Source: Pelagophyceae sp. CCMP2097 (taxonomy: Eukaryota; Sar; Pelagophyceae). Taken from it: a stretch of 64,000 nt of DNA. The notes below the pieces were generated by a model. The model worked only from the letters and a program-made list of their open reading frames with translations, was not told the DNA's origin and did no database searches. The stretch spans positions 55,245 through 119,244 of the forward strand of contig MU657174.1 of the NCBI GenBank assembly GCA_026770575.1, given 5' to 3'. Positions 8,558 to 18,196 of the stretch are shown here, one piece after another (the first letter of the stretch is position 1; each line of letters opens with the position of its first letter). The position numbers were made by a program, and so were the translations under genes.

Positions 8558-9376
8558 TCAGCCGTGGGCCTCGGGCGGCCGTTTCCTACAGATGTAAACG
8601 TACGTGTGGTCGCCTTCTTCGACGCCTCGGAGCGCCTCGGGCCAATCGTCGTTGCCGGAGACCAAAACTTCCTCGGACACGTGAACTTCCGCCGCATCGG
8701 CGCGGTCTGCGGCGGCGTTGCCATCGGTGTCTGCTCGGCTGCGGACGGACATGAAACTTATAGAAACGTCCCAATCCAAACCTTCCTCGTCTTCGAGCCA
8801 GGGCAGCCGGGTAGACGGGTCGCCGCAGCTGACGAGGAGGTAAATGCCGCCCCTGCGGAGGACTCGAAAGGCGTGTTGGAGCATGACCTCCAAGTCGTCA
8901 GAGTAGTCGGCGCCGTTGCAGGCGATACAGTCAAAGGTCGACTTGTCAAAGACGCAGTCAAACGAATCCGTCGGGAACACTGACTCGGAAAGTCGGCGTA
9001 CGTCGGCGACCTCGTACGACACGTTAGCCAAAGGCGGCCGCCTCGACGCGTCGGCTTTAAGCTGGGCCACGAGCCGGGGGGCGTAGTCGACGTTGCGGAT
9101 TTCGCCGGTATGCCCGGCGTTTGCCCACTCTTCTGCGAGGCGCGAGTTGCCACAGCCTAGCTGGAGCACGGTCGCGCTTTGGGGCACGTGCCGTTTGAGC
9201 AGGCCGCGGAGTTGCGTGTATTCGAAGAGCCAGTCGAAATCCACACCGTCAAAAGCGTCCGCCGCGTGCCGCGCCTCCCAGTAACGCACGCCCGCGCCGT
9301 AGGCCGACTCGCCGTCGCAGTCGAAGACGCCCGCGCCGTCGCCGGCGGCCTCGTGATTAGTGGCCGCGCCGTGCAT
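8558..9376 (-). CDS. EEF1AKMT4/METTL13-type SAM-dependent methyltransferase
   Basis: Intronless frame of 272 residues from ATG at 9376. It shows the family-typical lead-in (YWEARH ... FDWLFEYTQLRGLLKRHV), motif I VLQLGCGNSRLAEEW near residue 85, the acidic loop IRNVDYAPRLVAQL, motif with YEVADVRRL, and the characteristic DSFDCVFDKSTFDCIACN followed by LRRGGIYLLVSCGDP. These fit the class I seven-beta-strand methyltransferases that modify lysines of translation elongation factor 1A. Human members of this type (EEF1AKMT4, METTL13) have the same LGCGNS and VxDKxTxD patterns. The exact substrate lysine cannot be told from sequence. The C-terminus is a short polar tail ending in CRKRPPEAHG. Confidence 0.82.
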   Translation of the reverse strand: MHGAATNHEAAGDGAGVFDCDGESAYGAGVRYWEARHAADAFDGVDFDWLFEYTQLRGLLKRHVPQSATVLQLGCGNSRLAEEWANAGHTGEIRNVDYAPRLVAQLKADASRRPPLANVSYEVADVRRLSESVFPTDSFDCVFDKSTFDCIACNGADYSDDLEVMLQHAFRVLRRGGIYLLVSCGDPSTRLPWLEDEEGLDWDVSISFMSVRSRADTDGNAAADRADAAEVHVSEEVLVSGNDDWPEALRGVEEGDHTYVYICRKRPPEAHG

Positions 9377-9608
9377 GCTGGCCTCGCGCGCGGGCGTCGG
9401 TCGTGCGCGCGGGGCCTCGCGCAAAGGCCGGTCCAGTCCACCTCGCGCACTCGGCCTGCCCGCCACGCGCCCAGACAAGCCCCTCCGATTCAGACTCGGA
9501 CGTCACTGAAATCTCGGCGATCTCCGGACCTTGCGCAATTGCGCTTGCGGGCCGCTTGCCCATGGAGGGGCGACAACATGATTATGACAACAGCACAGGG
9601 GGCAAGGG

Positions 9609-10822
9609 CTAGTCGCCTTCGAGTGTGGGCAGGGCGTCTCCCCTTTTCCGTTTGCTGCCGAACTTTGGTGCGGTAGTGGGATCAAAAGGCTCGTCGTAGA
9701 CGTACGTAATCGGCAGGACGTCGTCGGCTTTGCGCTTCCAGCAGAAGAAGCAGGCGGAGAGGACGGTGCAGACCTCGAGGACGAGGGAACCGAGGAAGAT
9801 GACGCCGTGCATATAAATCTTCGCGGCCATAAAATCTTCAAACCCCGCCGCACACCCGACCGTGTCGTCCCTAACCTCGCGGTCGATGCACGACCCGACG
9901 CCAAAGTCGTATCTGCACCCTAGAGGGTTCTCTTGCCCGACGTCGGCGGGCGCGTAGTGCTCGCACGTCCCCGGCTCCGCGGGGTACCAGCAGTGCTGGC
10001 CGTTCGAGGGGCAGTCGTAGAGGTCCGAGCAGGTGAACCTCTGCTTCAGCATGTCCCGGCCGAGGTCGACGGCCTGGTTCAAATTGTCGGGGAACTTTTC
10101 GCTGTTCTGGACGCGATCGCACGCAATCGGCGGTCCGAACCCGCAGCAGACGTAGTCGTCCTGCTGCGACCCGAGCTCCTTTGAAGTTTTCGTGTGGCCC
10201 TGGCGCTCGCCGATGTAGAACATGCTTTCCCAGGCCAGACGCATGCCGGCGGTTCGGTCGGAACGCCAGTACGTGGAGCAGTCGCTGGAATACCCCGACG
10301 GCACTTCTCGCGCGCCGCAGGCCTCGCGCACGGAGAGGCCGACTTCCGGCGTCCCGCGCACTAAAAGCGTCAGGCCGATGCCGAACTGTACCAGGCCCAG
10401 CGCCGTGTCAAACACCATGATGCAGAGTAACGCAAACTTGTTGTGCTTGATGCTGCCGTAATGTCCCACGGCGACGTTGCACGGCTTGACTAGCGCCATG
10501 AGCAAGATGACGACGCCGATGAGTATCATGTCCGTTCCGAAGGCTTGCGGAATCGTCGTGTCGCTCCTACGAAACAAAACGTCGCCAGCTACGCAATAAA
10601 ACGTCGCCGGCCGGGGCCACGACCGCGGCGAAGCACGCACAGGAGCTGTATCGCCGGGATGAGCATGTACACCGCGATCCTACGAGGGTGCGCTCACGGC
10701 CGGAGCCGGGGAGGTCTCTGCGGGATGGTGCAACGAGGCTGGAAACGTGACGCGGGTCGGTGCAGAATCTTGAAGAGGTGCAGCCCACGCAGGTAGAGCC
10801 GCAGCGAGTGGTCCAGGCACAT
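9609..10822 (-). CDS. Tetraspanin
   Basis: Proposed exons 10822-10752, 10679-10624 and 10588-9609 on the minus strand, 368 residues, all in phase; introns are 72 and 35 nt. The start is MCLDHSLRLYLRGLH. There are four transmembrane helices: AIAVYMLIPAIQLLCVL, MILIGVVILLMALV, FALLCIMVFDTALGLVQFGI and IYMHGVIFLGSLVLEVCTVL. A large loop between helices 3 and 4 holds the tetraspanin CCG motif (YVCCGFGPP) and many further cysteines (CSDLYDC, CWYPAEPGTCEHY, CRYDFGVGSC) that would make disulfides. Tetraspanins organise membrane microdomains. The ligand is unknown. The 35-nt intron is at the short end for this genome, and an alternative donor four bases away gives 31 nt. Confidence 0.78.
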
Positions 10823-11191
10823 GGCCGCCGCCGCCGCGGGGCCGGGGGGCGTCCCAAGGAAGCTTAAGGAAGCCTGATCAGCTTGAGCGCCCAACTCCGT
10901 CGTTGAAATTGCGCTCGTTTTTTTATAGCGACTGTTGGGGGGCGGCGGGCATGAAGGGAAGCGTTCGGTGTACAAGAAAGTCGTCGGAACAGCTTTGCGC
11001 CCTGGCTCTGGGCCTGCCTCGACTCGGAACTCCAGGACGCGCTATTCGACGATATATCTTCCTCTCAGACGGAAACGACGCCGAGAGCTTCGGCGGCCTC
11101 CTGCTCGACCGCGCAGAGCGCCCGCAGCAAACGAGGTCCAGACGTCGGCCGCCGATTCGGACGAGTTCACAGCAAGATTGCACGAATTGAG
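10823..11191. other. Intergenic upstream of tetraspanin gene
   Basis: Spacer of about 370 bp between two leftward genes, presumably holding the tetraspanin promoter and the 3' end of the hydrolase transcript. Short open frames exist but show no domain. Confidence 0.35.
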
Positions 11192-12120
11192 TCACGCGTC
11201 GCTTGCCGCGCTCGCTCGCGCGCCCGCGCCGGGCTTGGAATGCGAGAGCAGCCAGGCGTAGAGCGCCGGCGTCGAAAAGGCTGGTTCCGTGCTCGCGTGG
11301 CCGATGGACTCAGGCCAGCCGCGCGGCGTCGGCGCGTCGGCGTAGAGCGTGAGCCGCGCGTCGTCGTCCGCCGCGCCGGCCGCGCGCAGCCCGGCGACGA
11401 GCCTGGTCAGCCTCGATGCTGCGGGGTTTTACGCAGCTGTACGCACCGCTCCGAGTAGCTCGAGGGCACGACGACGTCGTTCGTGCCGTGGAAGGCCCAG
11501 ACTGGTACTCCGCGGAGCGCCGCGGGGCGCGCGCTGCCCGCTGGCGCGACGGCGACGCACGCCGCGAAGCGCCCGCCGGCCGCCGCGCGCAAGGCGCCTA
11601 GCGCGGTGCGTGCTCCAGTGTGTGCCTCTCCTGCACGACTACTCGTCTGTTGACGTCTCCCACGACTCTACTGGAGCCTCTGTCCATCGTTGCCGTATCG
11701 AGACTCGCGCGGGCCCGCGCCGGCGCCGCCCATGGAGTGGCCGGCGATGTAGAGTTTGGATTCGTCGAGCTGCGGCAGTTGCTCGAGGAGAAAGTCGAGG
11801 AAGCGATCGACTGTCTCCGCCTGCCAGCCGTTGTGCGTCTGCGGGGCCACGGTGACAAAGTCCTCGGACAGCGTCTTCAGCGCCGTCCCGTCGTGGATTG
11901 CCACGATGGGCGTCCCCGTCGCGCCCGACGCGAGGAGGCCTGCGAGGTCGCGGCCCGACTCGCCGGCGCCGTGGAGGAAAAGGAGCAGCGGCGCCGAGCC
12001 GCGCGCGTGCTTCAGTTGTTTTGGCAAATGGACAAAGGCCGCAAACGATTGTGGGTCCTCCAGTTTGTCCAGCTTGGAAGCCATGATTAGCGGGGCCGAG
12101 AGGAGCAGTTCCAAACGCAT
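11192..12120 (-). CDS. Alpha/beta hydrolase (esterase / dienelactone-hydrolase-like)
   Basis: Proposed exons 12120-11721, 11597-11447 and 11411-11192, 256 residues in phase. The oxyanion region LLLFLHGAGESGRDL and the nucleophile elbow YIAGHSMGGAGA (Ser in G-H-S-M-G) are clear. The Asp acid lies in VWAFHGTNDVVVPSSYSE and the His in GWPESIGHASTEPAF, so a complete Ser-Asp-His triad is readable. The family resembles the small esterases/PHB-depolymerase-like hydrolases. The first intron appears to use a GC donor (GCGCGG) with a TAG acceptor; the second is 35 nt (GTGCGT...CGAG). Start may be 12120 or the second Met at 12084. The substrate is unknown. Confidence 0.75.
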
Positions 12121-12573
12121 CGACCTCACTGGCAGGTGATCTCAAACGCAAGGTCGTTTTTTTCGAATTTTGGCAAAACGCAAACCAAATTTCCGCGCAC
12201 GGCGAGACGCGCGCCGCGGGGCCGGCAAGTGGTGGGTAGGCTTACGCCACGAGAGGCGTGGCGAGTGGCGGGGTCAAGAACGCGGAGATGAAACGATTGG
12301 GTCCCAAGCTAGACAGGGCGACGCTGAAGACGTCCCCTTGACACCGCCGGGCCGCTCCCGCGCTCGAGTGGCGGCAGGCCTCGGTCGGGGTTTTCCTCGT
12401 CGTACGATTGAGGCATCTTCCGCATCGCCTTGGCGCGGCGAGCTTGCGTCACGAGCTGTGGACCCCCTTCCAGGGCGACGCCGGCGAAGGACGAGCCGGT
12501 TAAAAGTGGTATGCACGCGCGAGTCAGAGTCTGCAAAGTCGCGAGGAGGAAGAAAAGTGCCTTCTTGCGGCGG
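12121..12573. other. Intergenic, no gene seen
   Basis: Spacer between two leftward genes. Open frames on both strands are basic, compositionally random and lack domains. Confidence 0.35.
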
Positions 12574-13656
12574 TCAGGCGACGCAGATTTTCCAGACGGT
12601 TGGCGTGGGGTCGCAGTCCTGCGCGAGCATGTCCTGCGCAAAGATCTCATCGAGCCGGCCCTGCAGGCGGTCGCAGAGCGCGCGCGCGGCGTGCAGCTCC
12701 GCGCGCACCGCGTCCAGCTCGCCCTAGCACGCCGTCGTTTTAGTCGGAATGCGCTCGCGGCGCTCGCACCTTGGCCGCGGGGAAGCCACACAGGAACGCA
12801 GGGAGGATGGGCATCGCGTCGACTTTGTCGCAGCCCTCGACGCTGCGCGAGTAGCGGCGTCGCATCACGCTCGACGGGCCGCTGGCGCGGCGGCCCGCCG
12901 GCGGGCCTAGTGCGCGAAACTTTGGCCGCCGACGGCTCTGAACGAGCGGGCCGGGCTTACCCTTTGGGGCCTTTGCTATGCCGGCGTCCGTGGCGCCGCA
13001 TTTAGCGCGCGCCTCCCAGGCGAGCTCCTCGATGGTGCGGAACTCGTCCGACTCGCAAACGAGCTCAAGTTCGACGAGGTCGATGACGCAGTCCCACGAC
13101 TCGGACCACGAAACGTCGTCAAGAGGCACCGGCGTCGCCGCCGCGTCCGGCGCAAGCGGCTCCTCCAGCGACAGGCCCGGCGACGGGGAAAGCGCCTCGA
13201 GCGCCTCCTCGAGCGACGGATCCGACGGATCTAACTCGGAGAAGCTGCCGGCCCCTCTCGGCGTCGCCACCTCGGCCAACTCGGCGTCGAGCGAGGCCCG
13301 ATGGCGCCTAGTGGCGACGGCGCTCCAAAGGCCGAGCGCCTGTCCGTCAAAGGCCAATACGAGCGTCGCCTCCCCGGCGCGAGCCTCTGATGCCGCACAC
13401 GGCTCCGTGCCGCTGTCGTTCAGTATACCTTCCTTCCCGACGAGCATCCCGACGCGGGAATATGCGGCGGCGTCGCATCCATCTGGAGGGCCACGATTCG
13501 TTCCGATGCACGGAAGTCGCCAAGGGAGCTGTGTGGACTGTGGTTTCCGCCCCAAACGTCACCCCCTGGGCTGTCGGACCAAATGTCGCCCGCGGGGCTC
13601 CGGTCGCCGGCCCAGAGATCGTCGACGGGGCTGAGGTCGCCGGCGGCCCAAAACAT
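12574..13656 (-). CDS. Unknown acidic protein with C-terminal coiled coil
   Basis: Proposed exons 13656-13454, 13412-12770 and 12723-12574, 331 residues in phase, introns 41 and 46 nt. The N-terminus has a short repeated pattern built on Asp-x-Trp (VDDLWAGD, GDIWSDS, GDVWGGN). The middle is rich in Ser, Glu, Leu and Asp (SDPSLEEALEALSPSPGLSLEE) and contains DDVSWSESWDCVIDLVELEL. A basic stretch follows (RRRPKFRALGPPAGRRAS). The last exon is a likely coiled coil (GELDAVRAELHAARALCDRLQGRLDE, with Leu heptads) ending TPTVWKICVA. I do not recognise the protein. The first intron boundary is the weakest part; the last is supported by an AAG-GTGCGA donor and a TAG acceptor. Confidence 0.5.
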
Positions 13657-14346
13657 GACCGCGGCGCCGCGGATGGCCAACCGACCCGTGACGGCGCGAC
13701 TTGTTCTGGAACCATCTCACTCAGATATTTCCGAGGACTCGGAATTCCTAGATCCAGGGGCCAACTGAATGTCCAGACCTTGAAAGTCCCCAGTGCTTCA
13801 ACGAGCCTTCGCAGAGTGCAACTCGGGCCGAGGGCCAGGCCTCTAGGCCTCGACCCCGTCGGTTTGAGCGGACTCGCAGCTGCCGTGAGGCGAGGCGCAC
13901 ATTCACCGGACTCATAATTTCCGATTCTTGATCCGCGTCTCGCTTCAACTGTCGGCAATACGATTTGGGACGCTTACGACTGCTCGTCGGCGGCGGCCGG
14001 GGCCGGAGGTTTGGGCGGAGCGTCGGTGGCCGTCTCTTCCTCGGGAAGTTGCGCCGCGGCCGCCGCCGTCGTCGAGAAGGGTCTTCGGGGCGAAGGGATC
14101 GCCCCGGCCGCTGGGGGCCGCGCCGCCGACCGCTGCTGATCCTGTTTCGATGCGGTGACTCGTCGCGGCGACTTGAGGCATCGAGGAGAAGAAGCAAGTA
14201 CCTCTTCGCGCCATCGCTCGAGCGCGGAAAGAGGGACCTGCGCATCGCCAAAGTCGCGCGCGCAAAGCGGACGCAAAGCGGGCGTGCGGCGTCCGCAGCC
14301 AGGCTCCTCACGACACCGATTTGAGCGTCCCACGCGCCTACGTTGA
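13657..14346. other. Intergenic, unassigned open frames
   Basis: About 690 bp between two leftward genes. A minus-strand frame at 13974-14300 reads plausibly (FGDAQVPLSALERWREEVLA, then Pro/Ala-rich) but has no start, no domain and no clear splice link, so I leave it unassigned. Confidence 0.3.
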
Positions 14347-15126
14347 TCATCGTCCTTGCTTGGAAAGCCAGGCTTCGAGTTCTTCCGCCGGCGGCTCACG
14401 CTGGGCGTCGAGCGGCGTGTAGTGCGCGCAAATGTCGAGGTCGTGGCGGCACCACACGAAGGCCGCGTCTTGGGCGCGCTTGCTGCGGGAAGGCCAACAT
14501 TGACGCGGACGTCGCCCTCCCAGCCGCCCCCCCCGGCCGCCGGACGATGGCGGTCCGTGCGTTGCGTGGCACGGGCAGAGGCTCACCGTGCGAAGCGCGG
14601 GTCCGCGTCGTCTTGCCACACGGCGGTCATGGCGGTCTTCGACGTTTCGTCCGCCGCGCCCTTTTGCGTCCGCGCGCCCGCCGTGCGCGTTTCGCTCGTG
14701 GCCCCATTCGTGCACTGCGGGTGCAGCTCGACGAGCGCGGGCATGCATTCGGCGCCACCGTCGGCGCCCGATTCGTCCTAGCGCAGCGCCGCCGTCCGAC
14801 AATCGCCGGGCAAAAGACGCGTCGGATCCAGAGCCTCACATCGTCGCCGAACCATACGTTGGAGATCCAGGACCGCCTACGCGCCGCCGCGTGCGTCTCG
14901 CGCGGGCGAGGGCCTCTCTGCATGGGCACATGGCAGGGTTCACGCACAGCGCGTCGGGGGCTGCGATGAGGGCTCGACGTATGCGCGGGGTCGCCACCGC
15001 GACGACGAATGCCGCCGCCGTGGCCACAGGCAGCGACCGGGCGTCGCCGTCGCGCGTCAGCCGCGCGGCGAGGAGGGCAAGTGGCACGGACAGGCCCAGC
15101 GAGGCGCGACCCAGGAGCAACGCCAT
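14347..15126 (-). CDS. Small protein with N-terminal membrane segments, unknown function
   Basis: Proposed exons 15126-14930, 14876-14840, 14777-14587 and 14482-14347, 186 residues, every junction in phase (introns 53, 62 and 104 nt; donors GTGCCC, GTGAGG, GTGAGC). The N-terminus has two hydrophobic segments (MALLLGRASLGLSVPLALLA and SLPVATAAAFVVAVATP). The rest is soluble: SWISNVWFGDD, GAECMPALVELHPQC, TAMTAVWQDDADPRFA and AFVWCRHDLDICAHYTPLD, ending LEAWLSKQGR. It contains several Cys/His pairs but no recognised domain. It is divergent from the DUF2358-like gene over only 167 bp. No function is proposed. Confidence 0.5.
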
Positions 15127-15293
15127 CGGAAAACGCCCGGACACGCGAGGGACTCTTCGGATGCCGATGCCACTGCGGGCCGCCCGGGTTGCCGCGGGGA
15201 CCGCGCTTGCCGCGTCGACGCTCCTCGCGCCTCTTCTAGAATTCTGGGGGCGGCGGCGCTCCTCTGAACGCACGTTTTTTTCGGCGAAAAGGA

Positions 15294-16118
15294 ATGACGC
15301 GCCTGCCAGTGGCTCTTTGCGCGGCGTCAGCGTGGTGCGCCGCGGGCTTTGCGCCGGCGGCGCCCCGGCGGAGCGCCGCGATCCGCGCCAACGGCAACGC
15401 CAACGACGAAACGTACGCCAATCCTCTAACAGAGCTCCTCGGCCGCGTGCTCCCGTCTGCAAAGGCCGGCGACGCCGACGACGCCAAGTGGATCGTGCCG
15501 AAGAGGCCCGCGCGGTCGTTGGACGCCATGGTCAATACGCTCCGGAAGGAGTTGTGAGTCGTTTCTCCTTGAGCCGCGTCGCCTCTGGCCGCGCGTGGAC
15601 TCTGGCCGCGCGTGGACTCTGGCCGCGTGTGGACGGCGCTTCCCAGGTCGGCGCGCGAGTGGTTTGTGACGGGTGACGTTTTGCCGGAGCTCTTCGCCGA
15701 CGACTTTTACTTTGAGGACCCGGACGTCAAGCTCTCGGGTATACGCAATTACGCAGAGGGCGTGGCACGCCTCTTCGACGCCGACTCTTGCAGGGTGGAA
15801 ATCATCACCTGCACCGCGGACCGCGACTTCGGTACCGTAGACGTCGCGTGGCGCCTCTCTGGCCGCGTCAAGGTCGGGTTTGGTCTGAATCTTAAGCCGT
15901 ACGTCGTCGCCACGGAGTTGCGGGTGAAAGACGGCCTCGTCACTTTCCAGAGAGACCGCTTCGCAAACCCGAGCTCCGACATCCTCCTCTCCGCTTTAGC
16001 GCCCTGGCTGCCCTTCCTCGCGCCGCCCGCGCCCCCGCTCGGCGACGCCGCGCTGGAAGCGCAGGCCGCAAAGCTCGTCGCCGAAGTCCGCGCAGACCGA
16101 CGAAAGGCCCCGCCTTGA
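15294..16118 (+). CDS. Plastid-targeted DUF2358 / SnoaL-like protein
   Basis: Exons 15294-15553 and 15647-16118, 243 residues in phase, with a strong donor (GTGAGT) and CAG acceptor. The N-terminus MTRLPVALCAASAWCAAGFAPAAPRR is a bipartite plastid presequence with the AxxFAP-type motif at the cleavage site. The mature domain begins near LSAREWFVTGDVLPELFADDFYFEDP. It continues with the alternating strand pattern of the NTF2/SnoaL-fold DUF2358 family (GIRNYAEGVARLFDA ... VEIITCTADRDFGTVDVAWRLSGRV ... VATELRVKDGLVTFQRDRF). DUF2358 proteins are common in plastids of plants and algae and their biochemical role is not established. The intron carries a 17-bp unit three times directly before its acceptor. 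Confidence 0.75.
15584..15634 (+). repeat. 17-bp tandem repeat x3 in intron
   Basis: TCTGGCCGCGCGTGGAC occurs three times back to back (15584-15600, 15601-15617, 15618-15634); the last copy has one change (GTGTGG). It lies wholly inside the intron of the DUF2358-like gene, 12 bp before the acceptor AG. Confidence 0.9.
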
Positions 16119-16318
16119 ACGACGTCCGCGGACAGGGACCGCGCCTCGTAAGGGACGCATCTCAGACGATGCAATGATCCGGCGTCGTCGGGGCGGAGGC
16201 GCCTCATTGGACATGCGGACCTTCTCAATGAGGGCGAGGCCGCGGAGACCCGGGCGAGTGGACGGCGCGTCCAACGCATGCTCAGCCCACGTTGGAAAGC
16301 GTCGATATTTGCGTTGGG

Positions 16319-17866
16319 TTAGTCCATCTGGTCGTACGTCTTTTCCGTTTTTTTCGGGACGAGCTGCGCGGCCATGATGACCAACTCGGCGTCGGCCACC
16401 GTGATCTCAAAAGGCAGGTCCTCCGTCGGGAAACCCATCTTCGCCGCGGCACCAAAGCCGCGCTTCGACAGCCTGCGAGACACAATTCCGAATCGAGGTC
16501 ACTATGAATTATCCGAATCGAGGTCACTATGAATTATAGGAGGATTTGCGCAAGACGCACCATGCTTTGACCGACGTCCTGGGCGACGGGACGCACGCGA
16601 GGAGCTGCATCGCGCCTAGCGCGGGCCGCGTTCTTCGGCCGTCGAGTCCCAAGGAACGGCGTACCTGCTTCCGCTGCGAGTTGCTTCATCTTCTGCAAGA
16701 GTCGGTCCCCGACGCAGAGGCCTCTATATTTGTGGCGCACGGCCAGGAACCGCAGCGTCGCGTTGCAGCCTTCGACCGTGCCGCGCTTCTTCTGCCGGAA
16801 CGACTCCTTGCTCGAGAGCGAGAAGCAGGCCACGCCGAGGATCTACATTTCGACTTGGAGAGGGGCAGCTCTCGACACTACGCGGGACGCACGGCGCCGT
16901 TGGTTTCCACGCCGCGCCCGTTGGCGGCCTCGACGGTGACCCAGCGGAAAGTTTCGTTTCTGAGCATGTCTTGGACGACGTCGCCGACGAGCATTTCTCC
17001 CCGTCGGAAGCCCTCTGGCCGGCCCTCCTCCTCGTCGGCATACGCTTGGCGCAGGATGAACTCAATCTCCTTCGACGTGGCCGCGTCGGCGTCGCAGCCC
17101 AGCGGCATGGCCGCCTTGCTTCCGGCGCCGACGCCAACAAAGGCCAGCGACTGCGCGATAACCTTGATCTCGTCCTCGCGCGCATGCCGCGCGTCCGACG
17201 CTTCCGGCACGCCCGCGACGGCGCCGGGCCGCGAGTCGACGGCGGAGACCTCGTCCTGCTCCACCTCGGGGCCGTAGCCGTCGGCGTGCGCGTCCGCACG
17301 CTCCTGCTTCGCCTGCAGCGCCCAGACACGCCTGCAAAGCCGAAACGTCACGCGAGTAACGACGGCAGCAAAGTTCACCGCTCGACGGTCCCGCTTCGGT
17401 CCGATGCGACCCTCGACGATCTTTCGACGGGCCCCCGACGGGCCCTCGACGGACGCTGCGACGGGCTCGGCGAACTCTGGGTCCTTGACCTGCGAAGCAC
17501 GATGATGAAAATCAGGCGTGTGATGCCACGCGAGCGGAGGCACGTAGACAACGCACCATTCGGTGGACGAACATGTTTTTTTCCCTTGTCTCGTTCGTTG
17601 TCCCGTCCAAGTCTTCGCCGAAAACGTCTTTCACTGTGAACCGACGGGGTGGCTTCTTCGTCCCCTTCGACGCGGGGCGGGCCTCTCTGCTGGCGTCGTC
17701 TCTCGAGGGGCCACGAGTCGGTGAGGACTCTCGGGCTACAGTGCGAGTCTGAAAGTCCAATCTACACTGCCGCGAGACGTGAATCCAAGCTGCACAAGGC
17801 CGCACGGTGCATCGCAGCCTCGACCCACTCCGTCGTCCACTTGAGGGCGCCGTCGTCCGGCTGCAT
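16319..17866 (-). CDS. GNAT-family N-acetyltransferase
   Basis: Proposed exons 17866-17779, 17735-17557, 17489-16893, 16842-16665, 16615-16561 and 16472-16319, 416 residues in phase. The last four junctions have GTGCGT or GTACGC donors and TAG/CAG acceptors. The first intron could instead be a 19-nt version ending in TTTCAG, which I consider less likely. N-terminal half: low-complexity basic and acidic linker (PPRRFTVKDVFGEDLDG, KQERADAHADGYG). C-terminal half: GNAT fold with EIEFILRQAYADEEEG, VTVEAANG, the acetyl-CoA motif A region TLRFLAVRHKYRGLCVGDRL (G-x-x-V-G type loop), then LACVPSPRTSVKAWLSKRGF and the C-terminal strand FEITVADAELVIMAAQLV. The acceptor substrate is unknown. Confidence 0.72.
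16488..16537 (+). repeat. 25-bp tandem duplication in intron
   Basis: Two exact copies of a 25-bp unit beginning CCGAATCGAGGTCACTATGA (16488-16512 and 16513-16537) lie in the last intron of the GNAT gene, about 15 bp from its acceptor. Confidence 0.95.
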
Positions 17867-18196
17867 CCAACTCACGAGGCTCGCGGTCGCCCTTGCGCCG
17901 CGGGCGGCGCGCGGTGCCACGTTTCCCGGTCTCCGCGCGCGAGGGCGCCGTCCCACGCGGCGCTGCCCGCCGCCGCCGGACGCGCGCCGCCTAGGCGCAG
18001 TATGCGCGCGCCGCGCGCCGTCGGTCGTCGTCACCGCGCCGCGCTTCTTCGATCTCAACTGTGGCTTATCTTAGGATGAATTCAAGAGGCAAATGATGGA
18101 AAAATGGCGCGTGGTTCAGGTTTCGTCCGGGCAGCGATGGGCGCGCGGACGTGATGCAGCTGGCTTCTTCTTCGATGTTGATGTTGGTGGTGTCAG
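17867..18196. other. Intergenic upstream of GNAT gene
   Basis: About 330 bp between two leftward genes. The GNAT frame continues open upstream of 17866 to about 18058 without an ATG, so an earlier exon of that gene is possible. Otherwise nothing seen. Confidence 0.3.

Noticed and set aside
13974..14300. Minus-strand coding-like frame between two unknown genes
   Set aside because: No start codon, splice partner or domain; could be untranslated sequence.
14905..14930. A 26-nt intron in the small membrane-protein gene
   Set aside because: A 53-nt intron (14877-14929) gives phase on both sides and a more typical length.
17740..17766. A 19-nt intron (GTGTAG...TTTCAG) in the GNAT gene
   Set aside because: It keeps phase, but a 43-nt alternative (17736-17778) also does and fits the size range of the other introns.
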